Under the pieces are notes generated by a model that did not search any database, had not been told where the DNA came from, and saw only the letters and a list, made by a program, of their open reading frames with translations. From NCBI GenBank assembly GCA_963971425.1, contig OZ020518.1, forward strand, positions 11,476,190 through 11,540,189: a stretch of DNA of 64,000 nucleotides. The letters are read 5' to 3'. The DNA is from Bryoerythrophyllum caledonicum. Lineage: Eukaryota > Streptophyta > Bryopsida > Pottiales > Pottiaceae. Below are positions 32,240-43,405 of the stretch, piece after piece (position 1 is the first letter of the stretch; each line of letters starts with the position of its first letter). A program made the translations under genes and the position numbers.

Positions 32240-35200
32240 CTAAACTCCAGAATGTGCCAGAATGCCACTTTCAAGGACTAGTTTCACCTCGTTGAAGCTG
32301 AAAGAGGGTGCATGAATGAAGAAGTGGACGTCGGGTTGAAGTTTACAAATCTTCAAGAATATGAAGTACAGATGCTTGCAATATGTGAACGGACTCCGTC
32401 CACGAAATTCGTTCATGGTCTTTGTAAAGGCTGGACATGTACAGTGGGGAAACGCGCTCGTCGTGATCGTATATGATGTCTTATGAGGGGGGCTATATGA
32501 GTTTAGTGTGATGATGCACCCAAAGCCAGGCTGAGGAACCATGCGCACCGAAGTAATTGATGCAGTGAGGAGTTCGGCTGATCCCATTGATCGTCTTTGA
32601 TTCGTATTGGGCTTGGCAGAAGAGCGCTTCAAATTCTTCCCACTCCTTTTTGCAGGATACTTGTCAGGATGGTCAGGGACGGAAACGGAGTTGAGGTCCA
32701 ATGGTAGACTACTTGTTGAGAAGAGGCACCTCGGGGATATTTGTTCCTTCTGAGGGAGTTGAAATCCGGCTAGTTGTAAGTCCACAATCTCCCCGCAAGT
32801 GAGATTTGTGCCAATTATAACAGGCCGAACTTCTGGGATAGGAGGCTTTTCCCCGCACACCCATGGACGTCTTAGACCATTGATACAACGGTCGATATCA
32901 TCGTTGCAGAAGTAGAAGTCAGTGTCTTCATAGGTGCTCTTTGCTCTATATTCGAATTTATCAATGTAGGTAGGAGCAAGAGTTGGCTTTCCTCGTCTCA
33001 CAATCTTCTCCGTGCATTTCTTTCTAACTCCCCCACATTGCGCCCAACATTTCTTAGCTGAGTTCGCCGGCACACGAGCAATATGCTACTGGGTTAGATT
33101 GGCATGGGTCTCTTGAATTGCCGTTACAGGGCGAATTCCAGCCCTATACACTAGAGACGCAGCCGGGATTGGATGCGGCGGTTGTGATGGTGAAACCTTG
33201 TCATGGAAAACACCATCATCTTTGTCAATAATGGGCAATGGAATTGACGATGACCGAAGTCGTCTAGAGGAGTACCGGGGATGGGAATAGTTTACCCTAT
33301 CGGGACGATGTGATTCGTCATCGGCTTCAAGAGGTAAATTCGCTTTGCGCTTGTGTGTGCCAAACACCTCCGCGGCTTGCATATAAGAATTACGCGTGCA
33401 GAATTCATTTGCCCCCGACATATCCATCATAGAATCTCCTAGAACGCGTGGATCGCCCGTCTTTTGGCAAAGCTTGCTTCCATTTGTTGTGGATGGATTC
33501 ACCAAGATTACAAGAAGGCATTTCCGCGAGTTCATCTTCAGACATGCTCTGTATAGAAACAAACACGTTTATTAGGGAAACTATAAATGAAAGCACCGAA
33601 ATTGTATATAAATAATGAAGAAATAAGTCATGAAACCACCCCATTGTCGATAACGGAAGTGCCAGAATGCCAACCATAGATCAAGGTGTTGAAATCCGCT
33701 TTCTGAGACTGCTCCCGACGAAGCCCACCATGCACGAATAGATTGGTATAATCTATCAGCCTCTTCCATTGTACTTGCCTTCCTGAACTGGTGGCACAAT
33801 GCCTTGTGTTGCTCTCGTAAAGGTCCTTCCATAATGAACTTGTCAGAATGCTTCACCATTGATTGTGCCCAGTGGAATTGGCACGTGCGGTCTTTATCGA
33901 CCATCACTTCGTCCTTGTTGCCGCTACCATAAATAATCCGAACAACATTCCAATTAGTTTGGGCACTGTCTGCCATGAAACCTTTGAATTGAGGTGACGA
34001 AAGTCCATGTCGAGCCATTACAGCGTTGGGATTTTTCCAGAATAACATCTGCGCTGCCGCATCTTCCGAGTGCATATCACAGCATGCAATGCTCATGACA
34101 CGACAATAGGTGGCGTCATACACATGGCATGCCATAGTTGTCCACTGCTTCACACGTTTAACATGATCAAACATCAACCATGCGTGTTCGAGGTCACTGT
34201 CTTTTTGCACACGCTTCACCAAATCCACGCCAGAACCCGGTTCAACTTCGGACATCTTGAAGACAAATACCTTTTCTGAATCATCACCTTGTCCTAAAAA
34301 CATATTCTAATGAACTAATGCCCAATTGCTAAGTCCCCGTAACCTCGTGATGTTGTCTAATACGCCATACTTGTTAAGGTATCGGAATGAGACCACTTTG
34401 TTACGAATACTTGGAGATCCCAGGTCCTTGCACTTATCTAACATTGGAACTAACTCCTCAAAACTAAGTTGTCTCTTTGGATCGTCCTCTTCGCGCAGCA
34501 AGAACTCTCCCATGAGGTCCTTACTCGCCTCTAAAACTATTGAACTTTTAGTAGCAAGAGGGGTTCTTTGAATTTGATCACTAATTAAGGAGTTGATACA
34601 CTCCTTGACATCTCGATAATCCCCTACTCTTACGGGATGGTTGTGTGACCCTAGATGAATACAAGCACGTGTGATATTGTGCTTGCTCGAAACATAATAA
34701 ACTATAGCAGGGCATAGTGCAAGACATGAGGGAGGCATGCGACATATTTTGCAGACCAATGTCGAGCCCAGGGGAGGTACCTGTCCTGGAGTGAATGGAT
34801 GCCGCGTAACTCCTTCGAATTCTGTAACATTAAATGGTGCCGTTCGATGGTCTCTTCGAAGGGATTCACAATCAGAATTGTCCCATCGTAGGTGCCCGAC
34901 ACACTTGGAAGTCCGAAAATGTAGTCCGTCGTCATTGATGATATTCGTTGTGATAGTCTTCATCCACACGTGCCCATCGTATCTCTTGTCCATACCATGC
35001 ATGAACTTTGCTTGAGTAGATGACGCCGACAGTTGCGCAGGAGGAAGCTCAAAAATGACATCGCCATTAAATTGGTGGGGAAGATAGTCCACTTTCACAT
35101 GGCGCATTCTATCGTAATTTAGAAGTTTCAAGGGATTCTTACAACCTGGACGTTGACGCAGCTGTCTCAAGCACGATAGAACACTAAGTACAGATGAGCC

Positions 35201-35794
35201 CATTGAACGATCAGGAGGGCATGACAGTGGTGTACAAGATGTAGGAGGATACGATGTCGGTGTGGTAGTCCTAGGTGGGCACGACATAGGAGTGGTAACT
35301 GGAAGGAGACAAGACGATGGGGTAGAAAACTTTGGTTGACAACTTGTCTAAGAGGGGGACTCATCATCCGAGGACAAGATCACTACGCTCTCCGTACCAG
35401 GTTCAACCTTGACTCTAACTCCAGCTGGGAGTGGAGTGTGCATGCTGCATGACGATGATCTATGAGGAGTATGGACATGGGTTGGGGTAGAGAATGCAAA
35501 ATCTAAAAGTCCATGTACCCGATACTGTCCTGGGGGAAGTTTCTACACTCTCTCCGATCCCACGTCCACAACGTGCTGCATAGCGATAGTATGAGTGAGC
35601 TCCGAGGTTGCCTTGTTGTAGACTTCTTCCTCAATGTAGATACTGTCCTACAAGAAAGAGAATCTGAGACTCAATAACGAGGAAGTCACCAATGCAACGC
35701 CGTCACTATCTAAACGACAAGTAAGTGGCACGTCTACGCCACAGGCACGAAGAAAAACAAGTGAAGACACTGGAGCCTGGGAAGAAGAAGCCAT
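32240..35794 (-). pseudogene. MULE transposase with SWIM zinc finger
   Basis: From ATG 35794 (MASSSQAPVSSLVFLRACG) the frame runs leftwards. A 42-nt GT...AG segment (35648-35689) with an in-frame TAG may be a tiny intron. A Pro/Ser-rich linker follows, then a DNA-binding-like N-terminal region (FNGDVIFELP ... KHNITRACIHLGSHNHPV). The transposase core has MACHVYDATYCRVMSIACC, KGFMADSAQTNWNVVR and a TCQFHW block (34300-33640). The C-terminal part ends with the SWIM finger (HCTCPAFT ... YCKH; CxC...CxH, about 32380-32440) and TAG at 32240. In-frame TAGs at 35543, 35348, 34307 and 33086 and a frameshift near 33455 disable it. The exon junction around 33550-33640 is unclear. Order of domains and SWIM finger fit MULE transposases, which cut and paste DNA between inverted repeats and leave 9-bp duplications, as seen here. 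Confidence 0.72.
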
Positions 35795-36326
35795 GATAAA
35801 GGAATGAGAGGATGTGAGTGTGTGTGATGCAAGAAAAATTGGTTGGCTCAAATACTCACCTTGACAGTGTTGTGACAAGATTAAACTAATTAAAAGAGTT
35901 TCTAGAGAACGGCGCACGCATAAAATTAGGGAGAACTTCAAATACAATTTTGGAGAATAGTCATTCTAATGCAATGGAATTAGTAGACGGCGTGATATAT
36001 ATATAGAGTTTAGCAACGAGGCATAGGCAAATACTGCACGATTCGAATTGTTTAATAGAAGTGGGTGGTGAAAGTTGTGTGGAAGTGTCAGATAATTTGA
36101 CCACAGATTAGAGTCCTTACAAAGAAGGCCGCCATCTTGATGTAAATTTGACTAAAACTAGTGTATAGAGCGTTGTGCCTTTAAAAGCGGCTAGGTCGTA
36201 TTGGGCGCATGATATCTACACCCGAGGCGAGTAGAAAGGCAGTAAATCGCGTTCCAAGAGTTTGGAAGTCTACACTATCAAGCTGACGCTAGGAATGAGT
36301 TGTAGAGGAAAGTCCATTTAGATGAG
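35795..36326. promoter_or_regulatory. divergent intergenic region between transposase and cargo gene
   Basis: A TATATATATAGAG stretch (35996-36008), readable as a TATA box in both directions, lies about 200 bp upstream of the transposase start and 320 bp upstream of the next plus-strand frame. A shared bidirectional promoter is plausible but unproven. Confidence 0.3.
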
Positions 36327-36560
36327 ATGCCAAAGAGAAAGAAACGGGTGGCCCAATTCTCTACCTCGAAACAACTGAAGGCGTCAGAGGAGTCGCGAAT
36401 GCGGAGGTACGCTGGCTTAGAGGGTACAGCTAGAATATTAGGTCCGGAGTTTGCGAAGCTGGACGTAGTGACAACGTCGAGGCGGAGAGGGAAAGCAGCG
36501 GCTGATAAGGAGCAGGAGGTTCAAGTTTCGATGGACAATGCGCGTGTTTCAGAAATGCAG
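36327..36560 (+). CDS. basic first exon of unknown gene (78 codons)
   Basis: ATG 36327 opens MPKRKKRVAQFSTSKQ ... MDNARVSEMQ and ends in a good donor (CAG|GTACGC at 36561), in phase 0. The start is rich in Lys and Arg (KRKKR), compatible with nuclear import. A second small candidate exon (37264-37311, MPRSSVIEGAP...SMQ) ends with a similar donor. Either could be an alternative first exon of the ParB-methyltransferase gene, but I found no acceptor in the right phase before 37421. Confidence 0.35.
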
Positions 36561-37420
36561 GTACGCGCTTGTTTTGTAGCGAGGGAGTGATTGAAAATGC
36601 ATCTTCTGAGAGGGTCATACGTGTCCCGTAAGTTCGTTTTTGAAAAGCTATAATTTGAGACGATGCATTTGATAGAGGGTGACTTAATTAAAATGCAAAG
36701 AGTCCTCTTGATGAGGGAGGGGATTAGACTTTGACGGCTTTAGTAGAGGATAATTATGATGTATGATGGACTACAATGTCGATGCGATTGGTGATGAGTA
36801 ATATGATGTTAAGGTGAGGACGGTGGTAAAGTATGATTGAGGACAAGTTAGGTAGTGGCCGAAAATGATGTTGAAGTGGAAAGTTATGTCGATTGCTTGA
36901 CTTCTAAGCGAAGTCGAAATGATGAATTTAGACATAATGGAGACGTACTCTCTAGTGACGGCTTAAGTCACGGCCGATGCTGACGGCTCTCTCATGGTAC
37001 GTCTAATTAGAAGCCTTAAGAAATGACGGTTGTGTGAGATGGTTTGTGAAATTAATTATTGGGTTGTTGATGGAAGGGTTGTGGTCATAATGAGTTGAAT
37101 TAGACGACTTGGGTAGTGGCGGAGGTTGACGGCTCATCCCAACCATAGTTATAAGTAGAGCGACTTCTAATGTATATCTTCTTTCATTTGTGCAACCTTG
37201 GAGGTCTTAGGTTTTCTAGTCGATAGTATTGGTTAGCAAGTTCCAGCGTTCTAGTGCAGAGCGATGCCGAGAAGTTCTGTGATAGAGGGGGCGCCGGAGC
37301 GTTCTATGCAGGTAATTGTAGACAAGGTTAGGAGAGACGGAATGATTAGGGTTTGGTGGGAACTGCGAATGAAGGAATTGTGAGGTGTTTCGGAGAGAAC
37401 TCTTGTGAAGAGGGTACGAT
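36561..37420. other. spacer or intron between candidate first exon and cargo gene
   Basis: Noncoding apart from the candidate exon at 37264-37311. The text is rich in GACGGCT and GAGGTGACGG-like words. It could be an intron. Confidence 0.35.
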
Positions 37421-39274
37421 ATGTTGCTAACATCAGAATTTGTGGAATCGCAAGTGGATGAAGAAGAAGCTCCCGGCGATCCGATATTAAGCACGACAAG
37501 TGGCTGCAAGATGGTGCAAGTCGGTGGAGAGGACGCGCGTAAAGTTGGTGTGGAAGTCTCACACGAAGGTGGAGGAGAGGGTTTGGCGATGGCCATGCTC
37601 GATGCTGAAGAAGTCCGAGACAGAGGCGGCAAAGACGAGGCGGGACCTGGAGGCGGTAACCAAGTCGAGAAGGATGCTTTACTAATGTTGACCGAGAGTG
37701 GAGGTGAAGATGAGCAAGAGCCCGACAAGGGACGTGATGATTTAGAAAAAGGCGACGAAGAGGAGAACGACGAAGATGACGATCTCGATAGGATAGACGA
37801 GGAGGCGGAGAGCGAGGAGAAAGTAGGAAGTGAAGCAGAGGCGGATAGCAATGCAGCCGCTGCCGGCGAGGCCCTTGTCGACCTGGGTATATCCGACTCA
37901 AGCAAGGACATCGATGCCGGGAGAGGGTCAAGGAAGAAGGGCAAACGCAAGAGCAAGAAGAGGGAGAAGAAGGAGGCAACGCTAGACCTTGACGACCTCG
38001 GCCACGATCCGGATGCCTCTATAGAGCTAGTAACGGAGCGAATTGGTATGGTGTACCACCCTGATGCATTTGCGGCGATCAACCTAATGCGGCGACTCCC
38101 GATGGGTAAATTCTCACATATTCGAATTCCATTGTGCCGCATGATTCCAATGCAGGAGCTTCAAAAAGTGCACAAAATCGAGAAGCAGAAGATGATGGCA
38201 GGGTTTGCTCATGGTTATCGAGATGGTGACATTTCTTTCTACCTTGCGGTGACTGGCAAGGAAGGAATTGAGCGGCTTGTTGATGACGCGGTTTCGAATT
38301 CCTAGTCCTCAAATTGGTAACCTTGAACGAAGAATTCGAGTCCGAGTTGGCTGACGACGAAGACCTGAAGCATCTGAGTGGGAAGATGTTGTTCATCTAC
38401 GATGGCAACCACCGGTACGAGGCGTGGAAAGAGTACATCGACACGAAGAAAGATGGTGACACAGAATTTGTTAAGAAGAACGGGAGGCCGTTTTGCATTA
38501 TACTTGACAATACACCAAATGGGTATCCACAAATACTATCAGCGATGCACGCCGTCAACAAGTAAGTATCTTTTTAAAGTTGCAAGGTTTGCAAGCTTAT
38601 TAGGTTTTTCTGGTAATGACCGCTGTTCTGTTAGGGCAAACGAGACAAACCATGTCGTTACGAATGTCATGCACCAACTGGACCGGGTGCATTTATATGG
38701 CACTTGGCCACTAGAGTACTACAAGGACTTGATTCCGCCCCATCGCTATGAAATGTGCGTGAAGAAGCCAAGCACTACGTGGTACCCGATTCCCGCTTCT
38801 CAGATGGTGAAAGTGCCATTCCAGGTATTTCTCGTTCTTTACATTCTTACATCTTACAAATTTTAATTAGAATCTCATTCTTGGTTACGGCGTTCTTGCA
38901 GGACGAGTTACATGAAACCGCAGTGAAAGAGCGACTCGCGTATCTAGCAGAGACTCTAGAGGACGAACAGACTGGACGAGGTATGCAAGAATATATGGAA
39001 GGCCAGATCCGTTTGAAGCGTGATAAGGTGACAAAGAGGTTTGGCAAGCTTGCTGGAGTGGCAAACCCAGCTAACGGAGAAAGCTTTCTTGACGAGGTAA
39101 CCATACAAACAACCGTTAATCATTATTTTTGAATGTAATTTTGAATCAAATTAGTTTAAAATTAATTCTTATTATTTACAACAAACTAGGACCCATAGTA
39201 CATTATTAGGCTTTCAATTAGACTACTAGGCTTTATCTGAAACAAATTCCAAGTTTAGTTAACTGCAAGGACCA

Positions 39275-39610
39275 CCCCGTGGAACCTCTACTTCGATCCT
39301 ATGAGGGTACCCGGGCGACTCCGGATACCCTCTCGGAATCGGAGGAGGACTCCTCCGGTTGGTCCCCCCTCGGTTCCGAAAGGGTACCTGGCGTCGCCTG
39401 GGTACTACCGGGAGTACCCTCTCGTTACGAGAGGCTACTCCTGGTGGTACCAGGGCGTCACTGGATACCCTCTTAGGATCGACTGAATGACTTAGTATAG
39501 TATCACCTAGTTCCGAGAGGGTACCTGGCGTCACCCGGATACTACTGGGAGTACCCTCTTGTAACGAGAGGGTACTTTTCGTGGGAATCGGGTGACGCCG
39601 GGTACACTTT
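39275..39610. repeat. intronic palindrome array, left part
   Basis: Two palindromic units centred near 39426 and 39563 with the core ACCCTCTCGTTACGAGAGG, flanked by complementary GTACTACCGGGAG/CTCCTGGTGGTAC arms. A further palindromic centre GGAGGACTCC lies near 39350. The same array resumes at 42915 after the inserted element. Confidence 0.8.
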
Positions 39611-39739
39611 CGGCATTTGACGTTGTCGTGTAGTAAATTACTACACTATGTAAAAAGATAATATAGATACAAAAAGTGTCGTCGTAGAGTGACCTACAGT
39701 TTAATTCAATGTGGGAACATTTGGGGCTTGTTAGCCTAG

Positions 39740-39950
39740 CTTGGATGTACTGCATCTCTTGTCTCTAGCTCAGGGGTAGATAGGTGGCCAGTTGGCTGCT
39801 TATTTTCCTGCTCTCACTAGCAAGTGCCAAGCCGCAGCCGCACGAACAATTCGACGAGTTCAATGAGACTCGAACTCGGAATCAGTCGGCGGTTAACAAA
39901 CGGGTTCTAATAGCCAACCAAGTCTGCAACTTGGCGATTATCATTGAGCC
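39740..39950 (-). repeat. tRNA-like / SINE-like segment inside copy 2
   Basis: Same segment as in copy 1. Its tail here reads CCCTGAGCTAGAGACAAGAG on the minus strand, even closer to the tail of the segment in copy 4. Confidence 0.45.
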
Positions 39951-40224
39951 CGCAATAGTCTTATACTGCTACAGATAAGTCGTTTGTTTCTTAATCTGAC
40001 TTTACTGTGGACCATCTTTTAGATAGAAAGGCATCTATGGCTACTTAAATTTGCTTAGCCGTTTATTATTAAAGAAATGTCATTGAGTTAATGTTAGGGA
40101 AGGCAAGCTTCTTGATGAAGTTATCGAAAAACATATAAAGGGTAGATGGTTGCCGTGCCTAATGCATTACTTCAGGTCATTATTAGTTTGGATTGTTTCT
40201 TCTTAATTTCTATAGGTTGATAGT

Positions 40225-40656
40225 ATGGCTTCTCAAGACCCTGATGATTGGGAGTTTCCTTTAGCTCACTCACCGGATGATCTAATTCAACTTTCTCAAC
40301 CATCGACATCAAGGCGGCGTGAGCGAGAGGAAGCAGGGCCTTCTGAGCGTCGTGTTCAACCACGTACCGCTTTTGATCATCAACAAGTTCCTTTGACAAG
40401 TTTAAGAAGTTTACAACCGGAGGCAAGAACTTTAGTAATCGTCTTGGAGGTTGGAGATGTGCTTATCGAAGGCCATCAAGTGGTGTTTGAAGGGTGTTTT
40501 CAAAACACTAACGAAGGTCAAATGGTAACCCGCTTGTCCAATGACCTTGGTCACCGTCTTTGGCTTCAAGGCCCGCTCAGACACTTGGGTAGTGAAAGGC
40601 GAGCAAGTTACATCGCTGTTGTTCTTCGTGAGATTCTTGACTTTTCACATGTTTAA
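40225..40656 (+). CDS. 143-residue protein of the TGTCGTG element, copy 2
   Basis: Identical in protein sequence to the frame at 10410-10841, intact from ATG to TAA. Two intact identical copies at unlinked insertion sites, plus a diverged third, make a random ORF unlikely. Upstream, TTTCTATAG before GTTGATAGTATGG could be a leader-intron acceptor. Function unknown. Confidence 0.62.
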   Translation: MASQDPDDWEFPLAHSPDDLIQLSQPSTSRRREREEAGPSERRVQPRTAFDHQQVPLTSLRSLQPEARTLVIVLEVGDVLIEGHQVVFEGCFQNTNEGQMVTRLSNDLGHRLWLQGPLRHLGSERRASYIAVVLREILDFSHV

Positions 40657-41253
40657 CCCATCTAGGGGCTGAAGTTGAGATAATTTATTGTTATTTCTTT
40701 TTATTTATTTGTAGTTAGTTGTTGTTGAAGAAACCCGGTCTTTAGATTGATGACCAAGCAGTTAGTGTTTGAAAATACAAATAATAGAAGGGATAGAGGG
40801 ATGATAAGAGTTGATAAGGGGGAGAATTTGAGCAACCAATGGGGTTTTAGATGCCCATGTGGCCTTTGAATGGGCTGAGGTTAGTTGTGATTGGCTCCTT
40901 TCCCCGTTTTGGGGGTTGGGTTCTTCCTTACAAAGGAGGGGCTAGACTGCGGAGGCTCTCTCTGGTTGTGTTTGTTTTAGTTTGATTTGGATTTGGACGA
41001 TGTTGTAGCCCTTGTTGTTAGCTCTCTATGAAGCTATCACTTAGTCTTGGAGCTGAAAGTATGAGTGAACGGCGCCTTGTTGAACACAAGGGGGTCTGTT
41101 ACCCCATGTTTTCATGAGCAGTAGATTTAAAGCCTTGTAGCAAGTTGTACAAAGTATATCTAAATGACATCTTTGGTGAGTGTTTGTACACTGTAAATAG
41201 CTTTCCAAGGAGCTATCTTATGCTCTATTTCGAGCTTTTATGAAGTCATAGCA

Positions 41254-42046
41254 GGGTGGAAGCAAGCTAGGGTGGAGCACTTAGTACGTCACGAGCAGTT
41301 TTTTCAAGGGGTCCCAAACTTCAATGGCCGGATTAGTAGTGCTCCCAATGCAAAAGTACTAATGTTTTTGGCAATGATGTTAGCACTACTAATGAATATT
41401 ATAAAACTATTGTGCTTTACTCCAAAAAACATTGGAAACACATAAATATATGTACTTTTTTAACTTTCAGAAAGTACGTCACAGTCTGGATAAAAACAAC
41501 AAAAATACGAATATCATGTTGTTTGACAGAAGATAGTACAAATTCACACTTAGATAATGGAAGAACATGTTTAAAGCCTTCAAATGCACATTAAATGTTG
41601 TGATAATTTTTAGTCGCTCATTGTGATTTTTACGGTCAAAGTGCTAAAATTATTTTTGGGCAAAATATACTCAAAAATGATCCAAACTTCGTTTTTTTTT
41701 CAGTATCTAGTCGATTTAAGGGGATCCCCATGTGGGTAGCAAACTGATTTTCAAGTAATATGAGTGAAAGGTGGTAAATTGAAACACCTTCCACTCCCGC
41801 AAAGGTACAAATATAGTACAAATTAAACCTCTTAAACACCTTCAAAAACTACAACTGGCGCGACTTTCGAGGCTCCTAAAGCCGCGCGTGTCACACCACC
41901 TGCCACGCTTTAGGAATGCTAAAAATATTCATGTTTATACTCAATGTACATAGGGCAAATTGGATCTCAAAGAAGGGTTGACTTTTACCACTTTTTTGGT
42001 ACAATAGGTTGTCCGAAAGTGCACCCACCTTAGTGTGCTTCTACCC
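41254..42046. mobile_element. 793-bp non-autonomous DNA transposon nested in copy 2
   Basis: The uninterrupted sequence is present in copy 1 at about 11428-11440, so the empty site is known. The insert has imperfect inverted ends (GGGTGGAAGCAAGCTAGGGT and, reversed, GGGTAGAAGCACACTAAGGT; about 28 bp) and a 4-bp duplication AGCA (41250-41253, 42047-42050). No coding capacity. The superfamily is not clear from these features. Confidence 0.85.
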
Positions 42047-42914
42047 AGCACTAGTTTGAAAGAAGAGGGGTCAGCTGACTTGAGTTTTTGTAAGAAGTAA
42101 CTTTGATTGCACATAGCGGCTGGACAAATGAGTTTCTCTAAGTGAAATTTGGTGTGTATGTGGAGTATTTTAGTGGCTTTTCAAGTAGCTATAGCACGGC
42201 TCATTCCGAGTTTGTATGAAACCGTAGTGGTATTTTGAACTAGAAGGTTAATTAAGAGTTTAAAAGAGAGTTTGAGTTCGGTTTATACTTAATGAGAAGT
42301 TAGAGAAATGATTTCAAAGGAAGTAAGGGTATATAAGAGAAGGGTATGAAGTGGTTAGGGTATGTAAGGGTAAAGGTATATGGGATTGTGGTTAATTAGG
42401 GAATTAATTATCTTAATCAAGGTTAATTGTGTTAAATAAGATTAATTAGTCTAATTGTAATTAATTAGCTTAACTAAGATTAAGTGGATTAATTAAGGTT
42501 AATCATATTATTTAAATATAATTATCTTAACTATTAATTAATTATTATTAAGTGAAATTAGTTAATTTAATCAGAGTTTAATTAAAGCTTGATTTAGATT
42601 AAGGATAATTAATGTTTTGAGTTAAGTTTTTGGGAGACAAGTTCTACAAGACATCTACATTATGTCTTATTATATGTGCATCGAGTTTTATTATACAAGT
42701 TGAAGATCGGAGGCCTTTCTCGTATGCTGAATGAGGACTTATGAGTTAATATGGACTTGGACACAAAATTATATGTTCCATAATCTCCATTTCCCTCTCT
42801 AAACTAAGTGCAGCCAAGAACCCTGCGTTTTCCTGAAGCAAAGACTCTCTACACGACAACGTGACAATTTCACGTCGTCCTTGCTCTAATTTTAGTGGGT
42901 CTCTATCGTCTACA

Positions 42915-43405
42915 GGGTACCATCCAACATACCCTCTCGTTACGAGAGGGTATGCTGAGTGGTACTAGGGCTACTCCCGGTACCCTCTCTGAATTGAGAG
43001 AGGTCCACCTGTTCGAGTCTCCTCCTGATCCTTAGAGGGTACCCGGTGCCGCCCGGATACCACCGGGAGTACCCTCTCGTTACGAAAGGGTATTCTCGGT
43101 GGTACTTGGGCGACACCGGGTACCCTTTTGGGATCGGTGGAGGACTCGACCAGGTGGACCCCCCTCGCATTTGAGAGGGTGTTTGGTGTCGCCCGGGTAC
43201 AACTGATAGTACCCTCTCGTTACGAGAGGGTACTTTTGGTGTTACTCGGTCGACGCCGGGTACCAGCACGGGATCGTGAGAGGACCATTCGGACGAGTCC
43301 CCTCCCGATTTCGAGGAGGTACCCGACGTGGTCTGGGTACCACCCAGCATACCCTCTCGTTACGAGAGGGTATGCTGTGTGGTACCCAGACCACGCCAGG
43401 TACTA
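42915..43405. repeat. intronic palindrome array, 140-bp period
   Basis: The core CTCGTTACGA(G/A) starts at 42936, 43076, 43216 and 43356, exactly 140 bp apart. Each sits in longer complementary arms of type GGTACCACC...GGGAGTACCCTCTCG / CGAGAGGGTACT...GGTGGTACC. The first and last units use GCATACCC/GGGTATGC arms and the middle ones AGTACCC/GGGTACT, so arm changes appear to be matched on both sides. Confidence 0.88.

Larger units (their letters stand above)
39624..42859 (+). mobile_element. TGTCGTG element, copy 2 (3236 bp including a nested insert)
   Basis: Begins TGTCGTGTAG and ends CTACACGACA with perfect 4-bp ACGT duplications (39620-39623, 42860-42863). Nearly identical to copy 1 along its length, including the 143-codon ORF, which implies recent activity. 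It sits inside the palindrome array within an intron of the ParB-methyltransferase gene. A 793-bp element inserted at 41254-42046 accounts for its extra length. Confidence 0.88.

Noticed and set aside
37216-38142. 308- and 242-codon minus-strand frames, Ser/Pro/Arg-rich
   Set aside because: They mirror the acidic, codon-biased N-terminal exon of the plus-strand ParB-methyltransferase gene.
42903-43405. CRISPR-like array
   Set aside because: The repeats are palindrome-centred with a 140-bp unit in a plant intron, have no unique spacers and no cas genes.
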